From the NCBI RefSeq assembly GCF_001936115.1, contig NZ_MPDM01000004.1:1-64000 (forward strand): a DNA stretch of 64,000 nt, read 5' to 3'. The notes under the pieces were generated by a model. It had not been told where the DNA came from. It was given only the letters and a program-made list of their open reading frames with translations, and made no database searches. Numbering within the stretch: position 1 is the stretch's first letter; the number at the start of each line of letters is the position of its first letter. Position numbers and translations under genes: made by a program. This stretch comes from Boudabousia marimammalium (GTDB taxonomy: Bacteria > Actinomycetota > Actinomycetes > Actinomycetales > Actinomycetaceae). Positions 45,404 through 58,433 of the stretch are shown one piece after another.

Positions 45404-45634
45404 ATGAAAATCGAAATCGTTGAAGTACGCGGAAATATTCGTCTAGGCCAGTTCCTCAAGCTTTCTGGCCTGGCAGATTCGGGCGCTCACGCCACTAGCC
45501 TCATCAAAGAAGGATTAGTAGCAGTTGATGGAGAGGTCTCCACCGCGCGCGCTCAGCAACTCCAGCATGGTGAAGTTGTCTCCCTACAGGTGGAAGATAC
45601 ACCTTTCGCCGCGCAAGTTGCGGTAATCGACTAA
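45404..45634 (+). CDS. Small S4-domain RNA-binding protein (YbcJ-like)
   Basis: A 76-aa protein consisting of a single S4 fold: IRLGQFLKLSGLADSGAHATSLIKEGLVAVDGEVSTARAQQLQHGEVVSLQ. Relatives (YbcJ/YaaA-like S4 proteins) bind structured RNA; the target is unknown. The ATG has no recognisable ribosome-binding site and lies close to a TATGCGAATAT stretch, so a short-leader or leaderless mRNA is possible. It is convergent with dnaE and divergent from the hypothetical gene. Confidence 0.88.
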   Translation: MKIEIVEVRGNIRLGQFLKLSGLADSGAHATSLIKEGLVAVDGEVSTARAQQLQHGEVVSLQVEDTPFAAQVAVID

Positions 45635-45666
45635 GCCCACGTGAAGGTAGCCACTCAAAACTAGTG

Positions 45667-49206
<3,540 letters not shown>

Positions 49207-49326
49207 GCGTATAGTTTACTGACCTTGGAGATAAATATCGACGTACTCTCACTGAGCGATATTGCCCCAGTGGCCACCGTGCGCGGCTTATCGCCATTCT
49301 GACCAGATTGTGAAGTATTGCACGTC

Positions 49327-50280
49327 CTATTTTTGTTTAAGAGCCCTAGTCGACTCTCCATATTGTCGGGCTTTTTCCAAAACGATTTGCAAATCCTCCG
49401 GATAGGTAGAGGAAAACTCCAGCGGCTCGCCGGTAACCGGATGAACAAAAGCCAGATTGCTAGCATGTAGCCATTGACGCCGGGCCGCGAGAGCCTGCGA
49501 CAGCCGAGGATTAGCTCCGTACTGGCTATCCCCAATGCAGGGACGATGTAATGCTGCACAGTGAACCCTAATCTGATGGGTGCGCCCAGTTTCCAGTTCA
49601 ATCTGCAACAGATCAGTCTCTAGATGTTTCTCCACTACCTGGTAGTGAGTGATAGCAGGTTTTCCATCGTTGCGAATAGCCATGCGGAAGTCTTTAGTAC
49701 TACTGCGGCCGATGGGCGCGTCAATAGTTCCGTTCATATGCGGCATATGTCCCTGCACTAGTGCATGGTAGGTTTTCTTTACCTCACGGTGCTGGAAGGC
49801 AGTCTTAAGCGCCTGAAAGGCTACCTCAGTCCGGGCGACCACCATTAGTCCTGTGGTGGCGGCATCTAATCGGTGTACGATTCCCTGACGGTAGCTATCC
49901 CCACTGGTTTGAATGTCATAGCCATCCGCAATTAGTGCCCCCAGCACAGTTGGACCGTCCCAACCGTGGGCAGGGTGCGCAGCCATGCCCATTGGTTTAT
50001 CTATCACGAGAATATGTTCATCAACGTAGTGCACTGGAAGCGGATACGGGGTGGGAGCCGCGGAGAGCTCTTCCAGCTCAGTTACCTTGGCTTCAATCTC
50101 GTCTCCCGCACGTAGGGAGTAGCTTTTCCTTACTCCTGCACCGTTAACCAAAACTTCACCGGCCAAGATGGCTTTATGCACACGTGAGCGTGGGATTTGC
50201 AGACTATCTGCCAGAAGGATATCCAGTCTGATGCCAGATTCCGCCTCTGTTGCTACAAATTTGAATGGGCGTTCAGTCAC
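49327..50280 (-). CDS. rluD: Ribosomal large subunit pseudouridine synthase, RluD-type
   Basis: Isomerises uridines in 23S rRNA to pseudouridine. An S4 domain (IRLDILLADSLQIPRSRVHKAILAGEVLVNG) precedes the catalytic domain, whose HRLDAATTGLMVVA contains the catalytic Asp. VVEKHLETDLLQIELETGRTHQIRVH and HRPCIGDSQYG follow. I use GTG 50280 (MTERPFKF), overlapping the lspA stop by 8 nt; no strong ribosome-binding site is visible, so it is probably coupled to lspA. The product is 317 aa. The lspA-rluD pairing is common. Confidence 0.93.
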   Translation of the reverse strand: MTERPFKFVATEAESGIRLDILLADSLQIPRSRVHKAILAGEVLVNGAGVRKSYSLRAGDEIEAKVTELEELSAAPTPYPLPVHYVDEHILVIDKPMGMAAHPAHGWDGPTVLGALIADGYDIQTSGDSYRQGIVHRLDAATTGLMVVARTEVAFQALKTAFQHREVKKTYHALVQGHMPHMNGTIDAPIGRSSTKDFRMAIRNDGKPAITHYQVVEKHLETDLLQIELETGRTHQIRVHCAALHRPCIGDSQYGANPRLSQALAARRQWLHASNLAFVHPVTGEPLEFSSTYPEDLQIVLEKARQYGESTRALKQK

Positions 50281-50815
50281 GTGTATCAGTTTCTGTCGTG
50301 GTTTCCGAGGGGGATCCGGTAACTGCAGAGATAGCTGGATTACCACTCGGAATCCCCCGAATAAGTAGTAAGGCAATAGCGGCAACGGCAAGCACGATAT
50401 AAATATCTGCAATATTGCCGATGAACCAACCATTGTAACTAATCATATCTATCACATGACCTCGCCCAAATCCCGGGGACTGGAAGAGACGGTCAATCAG
50501 ATTCCCCACCGCTCCAGCCAGAAGCACGGAGATAGAAATCCACCAAATTCGGTGTTGCATTGACCGAACTGCAGTCACCAAAGCAATGATGACTACGACA
50601 GAAATGACGGTGAAAATCCAAGTCGTTTCCTCGCCAAGGGAAAAAGCTGCGCCAGGATTTCGAATCAATCGTAGCGCCAGGAAATCTCCGATCAGGTGGA
50701 TTGTCTGCCCCTTTGACAGGGAGCGAATAGCCCACAGTTTAGTGACTTGGTCTAGGAATACACCAAGTATAAAAATCAACCAAAACAGTGGTTTAGTTAG
50801 GGCACTTTTAGTCAC
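50273..50815 (-). CDS. lspA: Lipoprotein signal peptidase II
   Basis: An integral membrane aspartyl protease that removes signal peptides from prolipoproteins. The 180-aa product has four hydrophobic segments; catalytic Asp residues are D123 (GHVIDM) and D137 (FIGNIADIYI), with VGNLIDRLF also conserved. The start is GTG with AAGGACAAGTC upstream. It follows wag31, from which it is separated by a strong terminator, so it should have its own promoter. The C-terminal 25 residues are polar. Confidence 0.95.
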   Translation of the reverse strand: MTKSALTKPLFWLIFILGVFLDQVTKLWAIRSLSKGQTIHLIGDFLALRLIRNPGAAFSLGEETTWIFTVISVVVIIALVTAVRSMQHRIWWISISVLLAGAVGNLIDRLFQSPGFGRGHVIDMISYNGWFIGNIADIYIVLAVAAIALLLIRGIPSGNPAISAVTGSPSETTTETDTRD

Positions 50816-50833
50816 GACTTGTCCTTAAAAATA

Positions 50834-50872
50834 CGCTGGTGGCGACATGTTAGACATGTCGCCACCAGCGTT
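50834..50872 (-). terminator. wag31 terminator
   Basis: Perfect 18-nt arms (50834-50851 and 50855-50872) surround a 3-nt loop, and the minus strand continues with ATTTTTAAGG. One of the strongest intrinsic terminators in the window. It isolates wag31 and upstream division genes from lspA. Confidence 0.93.
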
Positions 50873-50881
50873 AATGAATGA

Positions 50882-51436
50882 TTAGTTCTGGGGGCCCTGT
50901 TCCAAGTTGCCTAGCAAGCTCTCAAGATGGCTACGAACCTGTGAACGGTAGTCACGTTCGAAGGTCTTAAGCCCTTCGATGGTACCTTCCAACTCATCGC
51001 GCTGCTGCGCCAAGTTCTCTAGCACACCATCACGCTCAGTCTCTGCTTTGCGAACAATATCCTTGGCCTGTTCACGAGATTCAGCAATGATACGGTCACC
51101 TTCTTCGCGACCGTCCCGCACGTACTCATCGTGAACGCGCTGAGCAAGTGCCAGCATGGAGGTGGCGGAAGCGGGCTCTGCAGGAGTATGAGGCTCTACG
51201 TCGACCGGTGCCGATACTGGAGTAGCGACCGGCATGCCGCCGTCGCCTACCTCGTCGAGACGACGCTCAGCCGCTTCTAGTTTGGATTTTAGCTCAGTGT
51301 TCTCTTCCTGGAGCAAAACCATCGACTCGATGACCCTGTCCAGAAAAGCATCTACTGCATCCGGGTCAAAGCCTTCTTTGAACTTTGTCCGCGGAAATTC
51401 GTGATGAAGGATATCGTCAATCGTTAGAATTGCCAA
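50882..51436 (-). CDS. wag31: DivIVA/Wag31 polar growth protein
   Basis: A coiled-coil protein that marks poles and septa and directs wall growth in actinobacteria. MAILTIDDILHHEFPRTKFKEGFDPDAVDAFLDRVIESM forms the N-terminal DivIVA membrane-binding domain with the GFDxDxVDxFLDR motif. A linker of about 35 residues rich in Pro and Val (residues 70-100) separates two coiled coils, the second ending near the C-terminus. At 184 aa it is shorter than mycobacterial Wag31. ATG start; a small hairpin lies in the leader at 51459-51477. It is near yggT and sepF, the standard context. Confidence 0.93.
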   Translation of the reverse strand: MAILTIDDILHHEFPRTKFKEGFDPDAVDAFLDRVIESMVLLQEENTELKSKLEAAERRLDEVGDGGMPVATPVSAPVDVEPHTPAEPASATSMLALAQRVHDEYVRDGREEGDRIIAESREQAKDIVRKAETERDGVLENLAQQRDELEGTIEGLKTFERDYRSQVRSHLESLLGNLEQGPQN

Positions 51437-51547
51437 AGTCTTTACCTCGTATCATTAGTTGTGGCCGGGAACCACAATTCGTGTTCTGTATTTGTATGTT
51501 CCAACATCGGCCAGATAGCTCGAGAGGTTGTCTCACCGACAAGTTTA

Positions 51548-51568
51548 CACATCTTCAGCCAAGATGTG
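51548..51568 (-). terminator. Weak terminator after yggT
   Basis: CACATCTT and AAGATGTG are perfect 8-nt arms around CAGCC, 18 nt past the yggT stop. The minus strand continues TAAACTTG, not a clear U-tract. It may end or slow transcription before wag31. Confidence 0.5.
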
Positions 51569-51585
51569 CGCTTAATCAGCGAGTT

Positions 51586-51876
51586 TTAGGAGATTGCCAC
51601 CACCAAACGCTGCAAAATTCCGATTGCCAGTAACAACGCTACCAAGCTGAAATCAAAATAGATGCTCCCCATTTTGACCGGCGGGATAAATCTTCTAAGT
51701 AATCGCAAAGGGGGATCAGTTAGGGCCATCACAAAATTTCCTACAGTGGCGATAACCGCACCTGGCTCCCAGTCAGGAACAAAACTGAGCACTAAATCAA
51801 ATACGAAACGAGCCAAAACCAAGAGCGTATAAGCCCACAGAATAAAGTAAGCGACTTCTGCTGCTACTGTCTGCAT
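51586..51876 (-). CDS. yggT: YggT family membrane protein
   Basis: A 96-aa integral membrane protein with two hydrophobic segments at residues 6-32 and 72-92. The conserved loop VGNFVMALTDPPLRLLRRFIPP is the YggT signature. Members cluster with sepF and divIVA and have roles suggested in envelope or osmotic homeostasis. It lies 8 nt after sepF and precedes wag31, with ATG start. Function in this organism is unproven. Confidence 0.9.
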   Translation of the reverse strand: MQTVAAEVAYFILWAYTLLVLARFVFDLVLSFVPDWEPGAVIATVGNFVMALTDPPLRLLRRFIPPVKMGSIYFDFSLVALLLAIGILQRLVVAIS

Positions 51877-51884
51877 CTGAAACT

Positions 51885-52346
51885 TTACCGACGCTTGGAG
51901 GTCAGGTCTTTGCCCTCACCGTTGTAGATTTTTACACGTTCTGGGGAAAGCAGGTAGACCATTGAGGTCACGTGCTGCATATTGCCTTCCAGTACGTAAA
52001 TGATACCGGACATGAAATCAAGCAGGCTCTGCTGTCCACGCTCATCGAGGTTTCCGATATGAACGATAACGGGCACACCGTCCTTGAGGGAATTAGCAAT
52101 CGCCAAGGTATCTTCATCCCCATAGCGACTGGGTCGAACCGTCACAATCCGGGAAAGATCAGCAGCGGGAGCGTGCTGCGGCATAGGAACAACCTGGGCT
52201 GTCTCAGAATCTTCCCATGAGTCTTCCGCATAGGGGTACTCATCACTGTATGCGTAGTCACCCTCATAGGAGTCGTCATACTCCTCAGTTTCTTCAGGCG
52301 CGCGAAGATTCATTCTCTCCATCACGTTCCACAGTGCGTTCGCCAT
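51885..52346 (-). CDS. sepF: Cell division protein SepF
   Basis: Anchors FtsZ to the membrane in bacteria without FtsA. A 153-aa protein: an N-terminal helix (ALWNVMERMNL) is followed by an acidic Tyr-rich linker (EYDDSYEGDYAYSDEYPYAED) and the conserved SepF domain with VTVRPSRYGDEDTLAIANSLKDGVPVIVHIGNLDERGQQSLLDFMSGIIYVLEGNMQHV. ATG start. It lies 9 nt before yggT and follows pgeF, in the classical ftsZ-pgeF-sepF-yggT-divIVA order. Confidence 0.95.
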   Translation of the reverse strand: MANALWNVMERMNLRAPEETEEYDDSYEGDYAYSDEYPYAEDSWEDSETAQVVPMPQHAPAADLSRIVTVRPSRYGDEDTLAIANSLKDGVPVIVHIGNLDERGQQSLLDFMSGIIYVLEGNMQHVTSMVYLLSPERVKIYNGEGKDLTSKRR

Positions 52347-52434
52347 GATTGACCCCTTATAGAATACGGTTCAGTACTAGTTCTTAGATTAGTTCGCTTG
52401 CTCGCGTACCAGCTGATTTATGCTCGGCGAGTCA

Positions 52435-53178
52435 TTAGGAGGAAGGCGGAGAAACAATAATTCCGCATTGGCGGCCAGTTCTTCCGCTCCGGCGGTAAGA
52501 GTAGAGCTCCTGGTGTTCGAAGGTGCACCGGCTATCCTCGTGCGCGAGCACCACTCCCGACTGCTCCAGCTGGGTGCGCGCTACAGCGCCCAAGTTGAGG
52601 GCAAGAGTACCCAGAGCTGTGCTCGCCGCAGCCATCGGCCAGACATCACACATTTCGGTGTAGGTTTGTTGATCAACCTCGTAATGTTTCGCGCAAATAT
52701 GCGGGCCGAGGGCGGCCTGTAACTGGGTCGCCCCTAGCTTCCTTAACTTTTCTGCAGCAACCTTGATGATATTAAGAGAGATTCCTCTACGACCAGCATG
52801 AACGGCAGCGCAATATTGCGTATCTGTCGCGATGAGAACAGGAATACAATCCGCAACTAGCACCGCCGCGGCAAGCCCTTCACCTACTATCACCCCATCA
52901 GCGTTCACAGGCCCCCGTTGAGATACATCGGTTACTACAGCGACCTCACTGCTATGCGTCTGGTTCATCCAAACTACCGGGGTTCGCGCCCACTCCCGTA
53001 ATGCCTGTCGATGGTCCTCTACCTGCACGGGGTCGTCTCCAACGTAATCACCAAGGTTGAAGTTCCCGTATCTCGATACGGGTGTGCCGCCTCCAGCATC
53101 TGTGAAGGCGGCACTAAACCCGGCTAGACCAAAATCTGGCAATGGACTAACGCAAGAAATCGGGGATATCCAGCCCAT
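52435..53178 (-). CDS. pgeF: Polyphenol oxidase family / purine nucleoside phosphorylase-like PgeF
   Basis: A DUF152/YfiH (YlmD) metalloprotein. Family members remove UDP-MurNAc-L-Ser errors in peptidoglycan precursors (PgeF) and show purine nucleosidase activity. The zinc ligands lie in [19 protein letters not shown] and [20 protein letters not shown] is also conserved. I choose ATG 53178 (MMGWISPIS), overlapping the ftsZ end by 32 nt and with GAGGAAG just upstream; the exact Met is uncertain. The product is 247 aa. The position between ftsZ and sepF is standard. Confidence 0.88.
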   Translation of the reverse strand: MGWISPISCVSPLPDFGLAGFSAAFTDAGGGTPVSRYGNFNLGDYVGDDPVQVEDHRQALREWARTPVVWMNQTHSSEVAVVTDVSQRGPVNADGVIVGEGLAAAVLVADCIPVLIATDTQYCAAVHAGRRGISLNIIKVAAEKLRKLGATQLQAALGPHICAKHYEVDQQTYTEMCDVWPMAAASTALGTLALNLGAVARTQLEQSGVVLAHEDSRCTFEHQELYSYRRSGRTGRQCGIIVSPPSS

Positions 53179-54490
53179 CATCTTCCTCGTTCTCATCGAA
53201 CACACGAGGAACCTGCAAGCCCTGAGGCTGTCCAAATTCTCTGCCCTCAACCGGAGCTGAAGGCGCTTGAGGACGCGGAGCGGGAGCTGGGTTCACTCGA
53301 GACGGAGGAGCAACTGAGGAACGCTGACGGTGCGGAACAGGAGCATCGTAGCTTTCTTCGGCCTCATAACTGCCATAGCTGCCGGGAGCGGGCTTTGTCG
53401 GCACTGGTTCCTGCCACTGGGGAGCGGCCGGGGCGGGTGCTTCATTGGCCGCCTGAGGTGCCGGAGCTATCTGGGGTTCAGCTGATGCAATCGGCGCCCC
53501 CTTACGGGCGGTTCGACTGACCGGAGTCGCGGTCGAATTCTGGTTATCTTCGTTAAATCCTGCGGCAATCACAGTCACGCGAACCTCATCACCGAAACTG
53601 TCATCAATAACGGCACCGAAAATAATATTCGCGTCCGGGTGAGCTGCTTCCTGAACTAGGTCAGCAGCTTCCTTAATCTCAAAGATGCCAAGGCCGGATG
53701 CGCCTTGGAAGAAGATTAGAGCACCAGCAGCGCCATCGATTGAGGCTTCTAACAGTGGAGAGGCAATAGCGGCTTCCGCTGCCCGCAATACGCGGTTTTC
53801 GCCGCTGGCTTCACCAATACCCATTAGTGCAGAACCAGCATCCTTCATCACTGACTTGACATCGGCAAAGTCAACGTTAATCATGCCGGGAATCGTGATT
53901 AGGTCGGTAATGCCTTGTACGCCAGACATGAGCACCTGATCGGCGAGGATGAAGGCATCGGTCATGGAGAGATTCTTATCAGCTGACTCCAGTAGACGGT
54001 CGTTGGGGATAACTACCAGCGCGTCTACCTTCTCACGTAGCTCTTCAATACCCTTTTCAGCTTGGTTAGAACGGCGCGGACCTTCAAAGCTAAATGGACG
54101 GGTTACAACACCGATGGTGAGAGCCCCTAGTTCGCGGGCAATGCCGGCTACTACCGGAGCGGCACCAGTTCCGGTTCCGCCGCCTTCACCTGCGGTGACG
54201 AACACCATGTCGGCACCCTCGAGGGCTTTCCGGATTACCTCTTCATTCTCTTCGGCACTCTTGCGTCCCACGTTGGGATCAGCACCTGCACCAAGGCCGC
54301 GCGTAAGTTCACGGCCAATGTCAAGTTTTAGATCAGCCTCACTCAGCAGCATTGCCTGCGCGTCGGTGTTTATGGCAATGTACTCAACACCCGCCACCCC
54401 GGCATCGATCATTCGGTTCACAGCGTTTACGCCGCCGCCGCCGATACCAGCCACTTTAATGATTGCGCCGGATACTTCTTCAGTGTTCAT
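53147..54490 (-). CDS. ftsZ: Cell division protein FtsZ
   Basis: The tubulin-like GTPase that forms the Z-ring. The GTP-binding loop [10 protein letters not shown] is at about residues 100-109 and the catalytic T7 loop [11 protein letters not shown] is intact. The C-terminal linker (residues 315-430) is Pro/Ala-rich; the final peptide LDIPDFLR is the conserved tail that docks SepF or other anchors. I use ATG 54490 (MNTEEVSG), preceded by GAGGAGA, giving 447 aa. It follows ftsQ across a 165-nt gap, where a separate promoter may exist. No ftsA is present, as in most actinobacteria. Confidence 0.98.
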   Translation of the reverse strand: MNTEEVSGAIIKVAGIGGGGVNAVNRMIDAGVAGVEYIAINTDAQAMLLSEADLKLDIGRELTRGLGAGADPNVGRKSAEENEEVIRKALEGADMVFVTAGEGGGTGTGAAPVVAGIARELGALTIGVVTRPFSFEGPRRSNQAEKGIEELREKVDALVVIPNDRLLESADKNLSMTDAFILADQVLMSGVQGITDLITIPGMINVDFADVKSVMKDAGSALMGIGEASGENRVLRAAEAAIASPLLEASIDGAAGALIFFQGASGLGIFEIKEAADLVQEAAHPDANIIFGAVIDDSFGDEVRVTVIAAGFNEDNQNSTATPVSRTARKGAPIASAEPQIAPAPQAANEAPAPAAPQWQEPVPTKPAPGSYGSYEAEESYDAPVPHRQRSSVAPPSRVNPAPAPRPQAPSAPVEGREFGQPQGLQVPRVFDENEEDDGLDIPDFLR

Positions 54491-54655
54491 CAGCTTCTCC
54501 TCATTCCCCAACCCTCAACCTCAAGTTGAGGCTGAAGCTATTTCGCCATTTATGCGCACTTAAACTACGGTCGAATTCACTCTCAAGCAAGACTGCTGGC
54601 GGCGTGTCTAAACATCATCACAAACTCGTCTTAGCTGACTCAGAAAATAAGCCAT

Positions 54656-55939
54656 TTAGGAAGTTACTGGAGCGGTAGGAATACTGACATCATAGATTTT
54701 GGCGGGTTGCTTCAAGAGCACAGTTAGAACCCTAACCTTAAACTCAATCTCATCTCTGGAGCCCCATTTCACCACAGCCCCATTCTTAAGCACAAAATGA
54801 AAATTAGTTGGCGACAGAATCGTGTACTGCTTTACCTGGTCACGAATCTCCGGAGGGAGCTCACTGATCACACCAACTGCAGTCAAGACAGCTCGTTGTT
54901 GGTCAGCTTCGGTGGTTTGTAGTTCCAATAGGGGTAGCTCTAACTCAGCAGCATTCAAGTAGCTCAGTTCGGTCGCATCCTGATCGACAGCGGTCAACGA
55001 ACCACCGCGCTTAATTGCTACTACGGGAACGCGCTCTTTCACCACCACGCTGGCGGAATTGGGGAAACTCCGATCGATTTCGACTTCACGCACCCAGACG
55101 TTCTCACGAAGCTTGCTCTCCCACTGGCTGACACTGATACCTACCAGCGGTTTCCCCACATACGGTTGCGAGTCTGCTAGAAGCTTCGCCGTATGTTCTT
55201 CGGTAGCACCTGTAATACTGAGTTTCTCTGCTTTGAGGGAAAACATGGGGGCAAACCACAACACGGCAGCAGCGGCCACAAAGACAGCTAGAACCGCGGC
55301 TACTGACAGTAGTGCAGTGTAGCGGCGGCGTCGTTTAGCACGTTTCCGCTCTTCCAAATACGGTCTCAGCTCGATGGTGTCGCCTTCAGTGCCGCTTTGA
55401 CCAGACTTTGAATTCCGGTTGTGATTACGGGAACCTAGTAGCTCTGTAACGGAGTGAACTGCAGCTGCTGAAGCCTGCCGAGACCGTTCCATCACAGAAT
55501 TCTTCTCCGGTTCTTTGCCGGCGGTATCAGAGGGGTCAGAAACAGTGTCAGTAACCCACTTTTTCAGCTCAGTTTCCAGGCTCTCTGCGGAGATTCTCTC
55601 AGTCGGAGTTTCATCAGGGCTCTGAAGCTCAACTTCAGGCTCTGAAACCCGTTTTCTGCGCGCCGCTAGACGGCTCACTCCATCGGCTAGCTTCCCCGCA
55701 CCGTCACTTAGTTTACTCACCCATCCGGCGCTCTCCGAGGCCGGTTTGAGAGCTGAGTTTACGGCAGGCTTTTCTTTATTCGAAGGGCTCTCTTGCGCAG
55801 AGAAGGCAGGGACAGGACCATTCGGCCGCAACTTCCTGCCTGATTGCTCTGGCTTGGGCTGGGCCGAATTAGGCTGAGGCGCCTCTGTCTGCCCGCTATG
55901 GGGGCGCCGAGGGGGACGCGGTGGGGTCGGTCGTTTCAT
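54656..55939 (-). CDS. ftsQ: Cell division protein FtsQ
   Basis: A bitopic divisome protein. About 210 N-terminal cytoplasmic residues rich in Pro, Ser and charged residues precede a single membrane helix (YTALLSVAAVLAVFVAAAAVLWFAP) and an extracytoplasmic POTRA domain (KLSITGATEEHTAKLLADSQPYVGKPLVGISV). A beta domain follows with RSFPNSASVVVKERVPVVAI. The N-terminal part is longer than in most FtsQ proteins. At 427 aa the start ATG overlaps the murC stop (TAATG). Confidence 0.92.
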   Translation of the reverse strand: MKRPTPPRPPRRPHSGQTEAPQPNSAQPKPEQSGRKLRPNGPVPAFSAQESPSNKEKPAVNSALKPASESAGWVSKLSDGAGKLADGVSRLAARRKRVSEPEVELQSPDETPTERISAESLETELKKWVTDTVSDPSDTAGKEPEKNSVMERSRQASAAAVHSVTELLGSRNHNRNSKSGQSGTEGDTIELRPYLEERKRAKRRRRYTALLSVAAVLAVFVAAAAVLWFAPMFSLKAEKLSITGATEEHTAKLLADSQPYVGKPLVGISVSQWESKLRENVWVREVEIDRSFPNSASVVVKERVPVVAIKRGGSLTAVDQDATELSYLNAAELELPLLELQTTEADQQRAVLTAVGVISELPPEIRDQVKQYTILSPTNFHFVLKNGAVVKWGSRDEIEFKVRVLTVLLKQPAKIYDVSIPTAPVTS

Positions 55940-57315
55940 TACTTCATACCGCCCGACTGCGCCTCTCGAGCTTTAAGTAGTTTTAGAATCTGCGGACCGG
56001 CAGTAGTGATGTCACCCGCGCCCATTGTCAAAACCACATCACCCAAACGCGCCTGCTCAGCAACCTGTTCAGCAGTATCCGCCAAAGAGCCGCTCGGCAC
56101 AGCGCGCTGAGCCAAAGTGGTGATCGTAGTGGCGTCAACGTCGTCTCGTTCGTCCTCACGCGCCCGATAAATATCGCTCACAAAAGCCAGATCCGCCCCG
56201 TCCAAAGCGTCCGCGAACTCTTGGGCGAAGCTCAAAGTACGAGAGTATAGATGCGGCTGGAAAGCTACAATCACGCGCCCTTCTCCCGCGACTTTACGTG
56301 CCTGCGCAACGGCCATCGCTACCTCTGTCGGGTGGTGAGCGTAGTCATCGAATATTCGCACCCCACAGGCCTCTCCGCGAGGATCAAAGCGGCGCGCGGT
56401 GCCGGTAAAGGCAGACAGTGATTCAGCAGCGGTTTGCGGATCAACACCCAGCTCACAAGCGGCAGCCCATGCGGCTGTTGCGTTGCGTGCGTTATGGATT
56501 CCTCCGACCGCCAGATTCAGAGTGTACTGCCCCTGTGCTGACTGAATCTTCACGGCCTGCCCGAGGCCGGTATCGGCGCATTCTCGGATCTTGACATCCG
56601 CACTGTCGCTCTGACCGTAGGTAACTACCCGACGCGAAGCACGCGTTTGCGCAGCTAGTTCAGCCGAACCTGGATTATCCGCGAATGCCACTAAGACTCC
56701 CTCAGAAACCAGGTTCTCAGCAAAGTTAGCGAAAGCGGTCTTCACCTGCTCAAAGGTACCGTAGAAATCAAGATGGTCGGGTTCTACGCTAGTGACAATC
56801 TCCACGGTGGGAGAATAGTTCAAAAATGAACCGTCTGATTCATCTGCTTCCGCCACAAAAATATCACCGGAGCCAAGATGAGCGCCCGAGTTATAGCCCT
56901 TGACTATAGAGCCGACCGCGAAGGAGGGATCTAGCTTCGCCTGTGAAAGCAGGACGGATAGCATTCCCGAAGTGGTGGTTTTGCCGTGCGCGCCAGCAAC
57001 CGCTACGAAACGCATGCCCGTTGCAGCTAAAGCCAATGCTTGGGACCGGTGAATCACCCGTTGCCCACGGCGTCTGGCCTGCGCCAATTCGGGGTTGTTA
57101 TCTCGAATGGCGGTAGAGACAACCACGACGGCATCTTCAGGAACTTGAGCGGCATCATGGCTACTGTAGACCGAGATCCCCTGTTCTTGTAGCTGGCGCA
57201 AAATGGCAGAGTCGCTTTGGTCTGAGCCTGAAACTTCCGCGCCCGCGTCGTGAAGGAGCTGAGCCACCACGGACATTCCAGCTCCGCCAATGCCGATCAG
57301 ATGAAACTTAGTCAT
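55939..57315 (-). CDS. murC: UDP-N-acetylmuramate-L-alanine ligase
   Basis: Adds L-Ala to UDP-MurNAc, the first peptide-stem step. At 458 aa it shows LIGIGGAGMSVVAQLLHDAG at the N-terminus (UDP-binding domain), AGAHGKTTTSGML for ATP, EADESDGSFL, and HHPTEV in the C-terminal domain. ATG start, 11 nt after murG; overlaps ftsQ by 1 nt. This places it in the conserved mraY-murD-ftsW-murG-murC-ftsQ sequence. Confidence 0.97.
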   Translation of the reverse strand: MTKFHLIGIGGAGMSVVAQLLHDAGAEVSGSDQSDSAILRQLQEQGISVYSSHDAAQVPEDAVVVVSTAIRDNNPELAQARRRGQRVIHRSQALALAATGMRFVAVAGAHGKTTTSGMLSVLLSQAKLDPSFAVGSIVKGYNSGAHLGSGDIFVAEADESDGSFLNYSPTVEIVTSVEPDHLDFYGTFEQVKTAFANFAENLVSEGVLVAFADNPGSAELAAQTRASRRVVTYGQSDSADVKIRECADTGLGQAVKIQSAQGQYTLNLAVGGIHNARNATAAWAAACELGVDPQTAAESLSAFTGTARRFDPRGEACGVRIFDDYAHHPTEVAMAVAQARKVAGEGRVIVAFQPHLYSRTLSFAQEFADALDGADLAFVSDIYRAREDERDDVDATTITTLAQRAVPSGSLADTAEQVAEQARLGDVVLTMGAGDITTAGPQILKLLKAREAQSGGMK

Positions 57316-57326
57316 AGCTGTACAGC

Positions 57327-58433
57327 CTACCTTAACTGCTCCACGAGGGAGGCAAAGCTACTAGCTGCATCCCTTCTCCCGCACCGCGCTGCAGCTAGTG
57401 CGCTTTCCTGCAGACGTGCCTTATCCAGCGCCCAAGGCACTACCACATCACCGATGGTTTTAGCCGAGAAATCCCTATCGGAAACCAGCTTCGCCCCACC
57501 GGCAGCAACCACTTCAGCAGCATTTAGCTTTTGTTCACCGTTTCCAATCGGAAGTGGCACATAGACGGCCGGCAACCCTAAAGCAGTCATTTCTGCTACG
57601 GTCCCAGCACCTGAACGACACACTACGAGGTCTGCGCAGGCCAGCACTTGTTCCATTTCCATGGAGTATTCAAGTACCAGATAGTTATCCCGATTAGCTT
57701 TGCTGACCGAGTCCTTGACCAAACCGGATTTACCTTTCCCGGTCAAATGAATGACTTGCAGTTCCGGCGGCAAAGTGGGAACTGCTGCAGCGAAGGCCTC
57801 ATTGAGATGTAAAGCGCCGAGGGAGCCTCCGGTAACCACCACTGTGGGAAGCTCAGGGTTGACTCCTAATGACTGGGCGGCCTTCTGCCTCAGCTGGTCA
57901 CTCAAACCAGTGGCACGATTTTGCGCGAGGGCATGGATGGCAGGACGCAAAGGTAAGCCAACTACTTCTGTTCTCCCCTTTTTCGCTTCCAAAGGAGTGC
58001 CAGAGAACGTCAATCCTACTAGATCTGCCCAGCGAGCACCGAGACGGTTAGCCAACCCGGGTCGCGCATTTTGCTCGTGGATTGCCAAAGGAATATTGAG
58101 TTTCTTAGCCGCGCGATAGAAGGGAGTGGACACGTATCCCCCAAAACCGATAACCACGTCAGCTTCAGTTTTCTCCAACAAAGCAACAGCAGCCTTAGTC
58201 GCGGCAGCGAAAGCTGCTGGGAAACGCAACATATAAAGATTCGGGCGACGTGGGAAAGGCACCCGAAGGATAGTTTCCAACTGGTATCCAGCAGCCGGAA
58301 CTAGTTCAGTCTCAAGCCCTTCTTCAGTCCCGACAATCGTCACGCTATGAGACTTTTTAGACAGTTCAGCCGCCACTGCTAACAGTGGATTGACGTGTCC
58401 GGCTGTGCCCCCACCAGCTAAAACGATGTTCAT
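57327..58433 (-). CDS. murG: UDP-GlcNAc:lipid I GlcNAc transferase
   Basis: Converts lipid I to lipid II at the membrane's inner face. The 368-aa GT-B enzyme begins NIVLAGGGTAGHVNPLLAVA with the diphosphate-binding G-loop; GFGGYVSTPFYRAAKKLNIPLAIHEQN is the second conserved block. The C-terminal nucleotide site has CRSGAGTVAEMTALGLPAVYVPLP. ATG start overlaps the ftsW stop as ATGA. Confidence 0.97.
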   Translation of the reverse strand: MNIVLAGGGTAGHVNPLLAVAAELSKKSHSVTIVGTEEGLETELVPAAGYQLETILRVPFPRRPNLYMLRFPAAFAAATKAAVALLEKTEADVVIGFGGYVSTPFYRAAKKLNIPLAIHEQNARPGLANRLGARWADLVGLTFSGTPLEAKKGRTEVVGLPLRPAIHALAQNRATGLSDQLRQKAAQSLGVNPELPTVVVTGGSLGALHLNEAFAAAVPTLPPELQVIHLTGKGKSGLVKDSVSKANRDNYLVLEYSMEMEQVLACADLVVCRSGAGTVAEMTALGLPAVYVPLPIGNGEQKLNAAEVVAAGGAKLVSDRDFSAKTIGDVVVPWALDKARLQESALAAARCGRRDAASSFASLVEQLR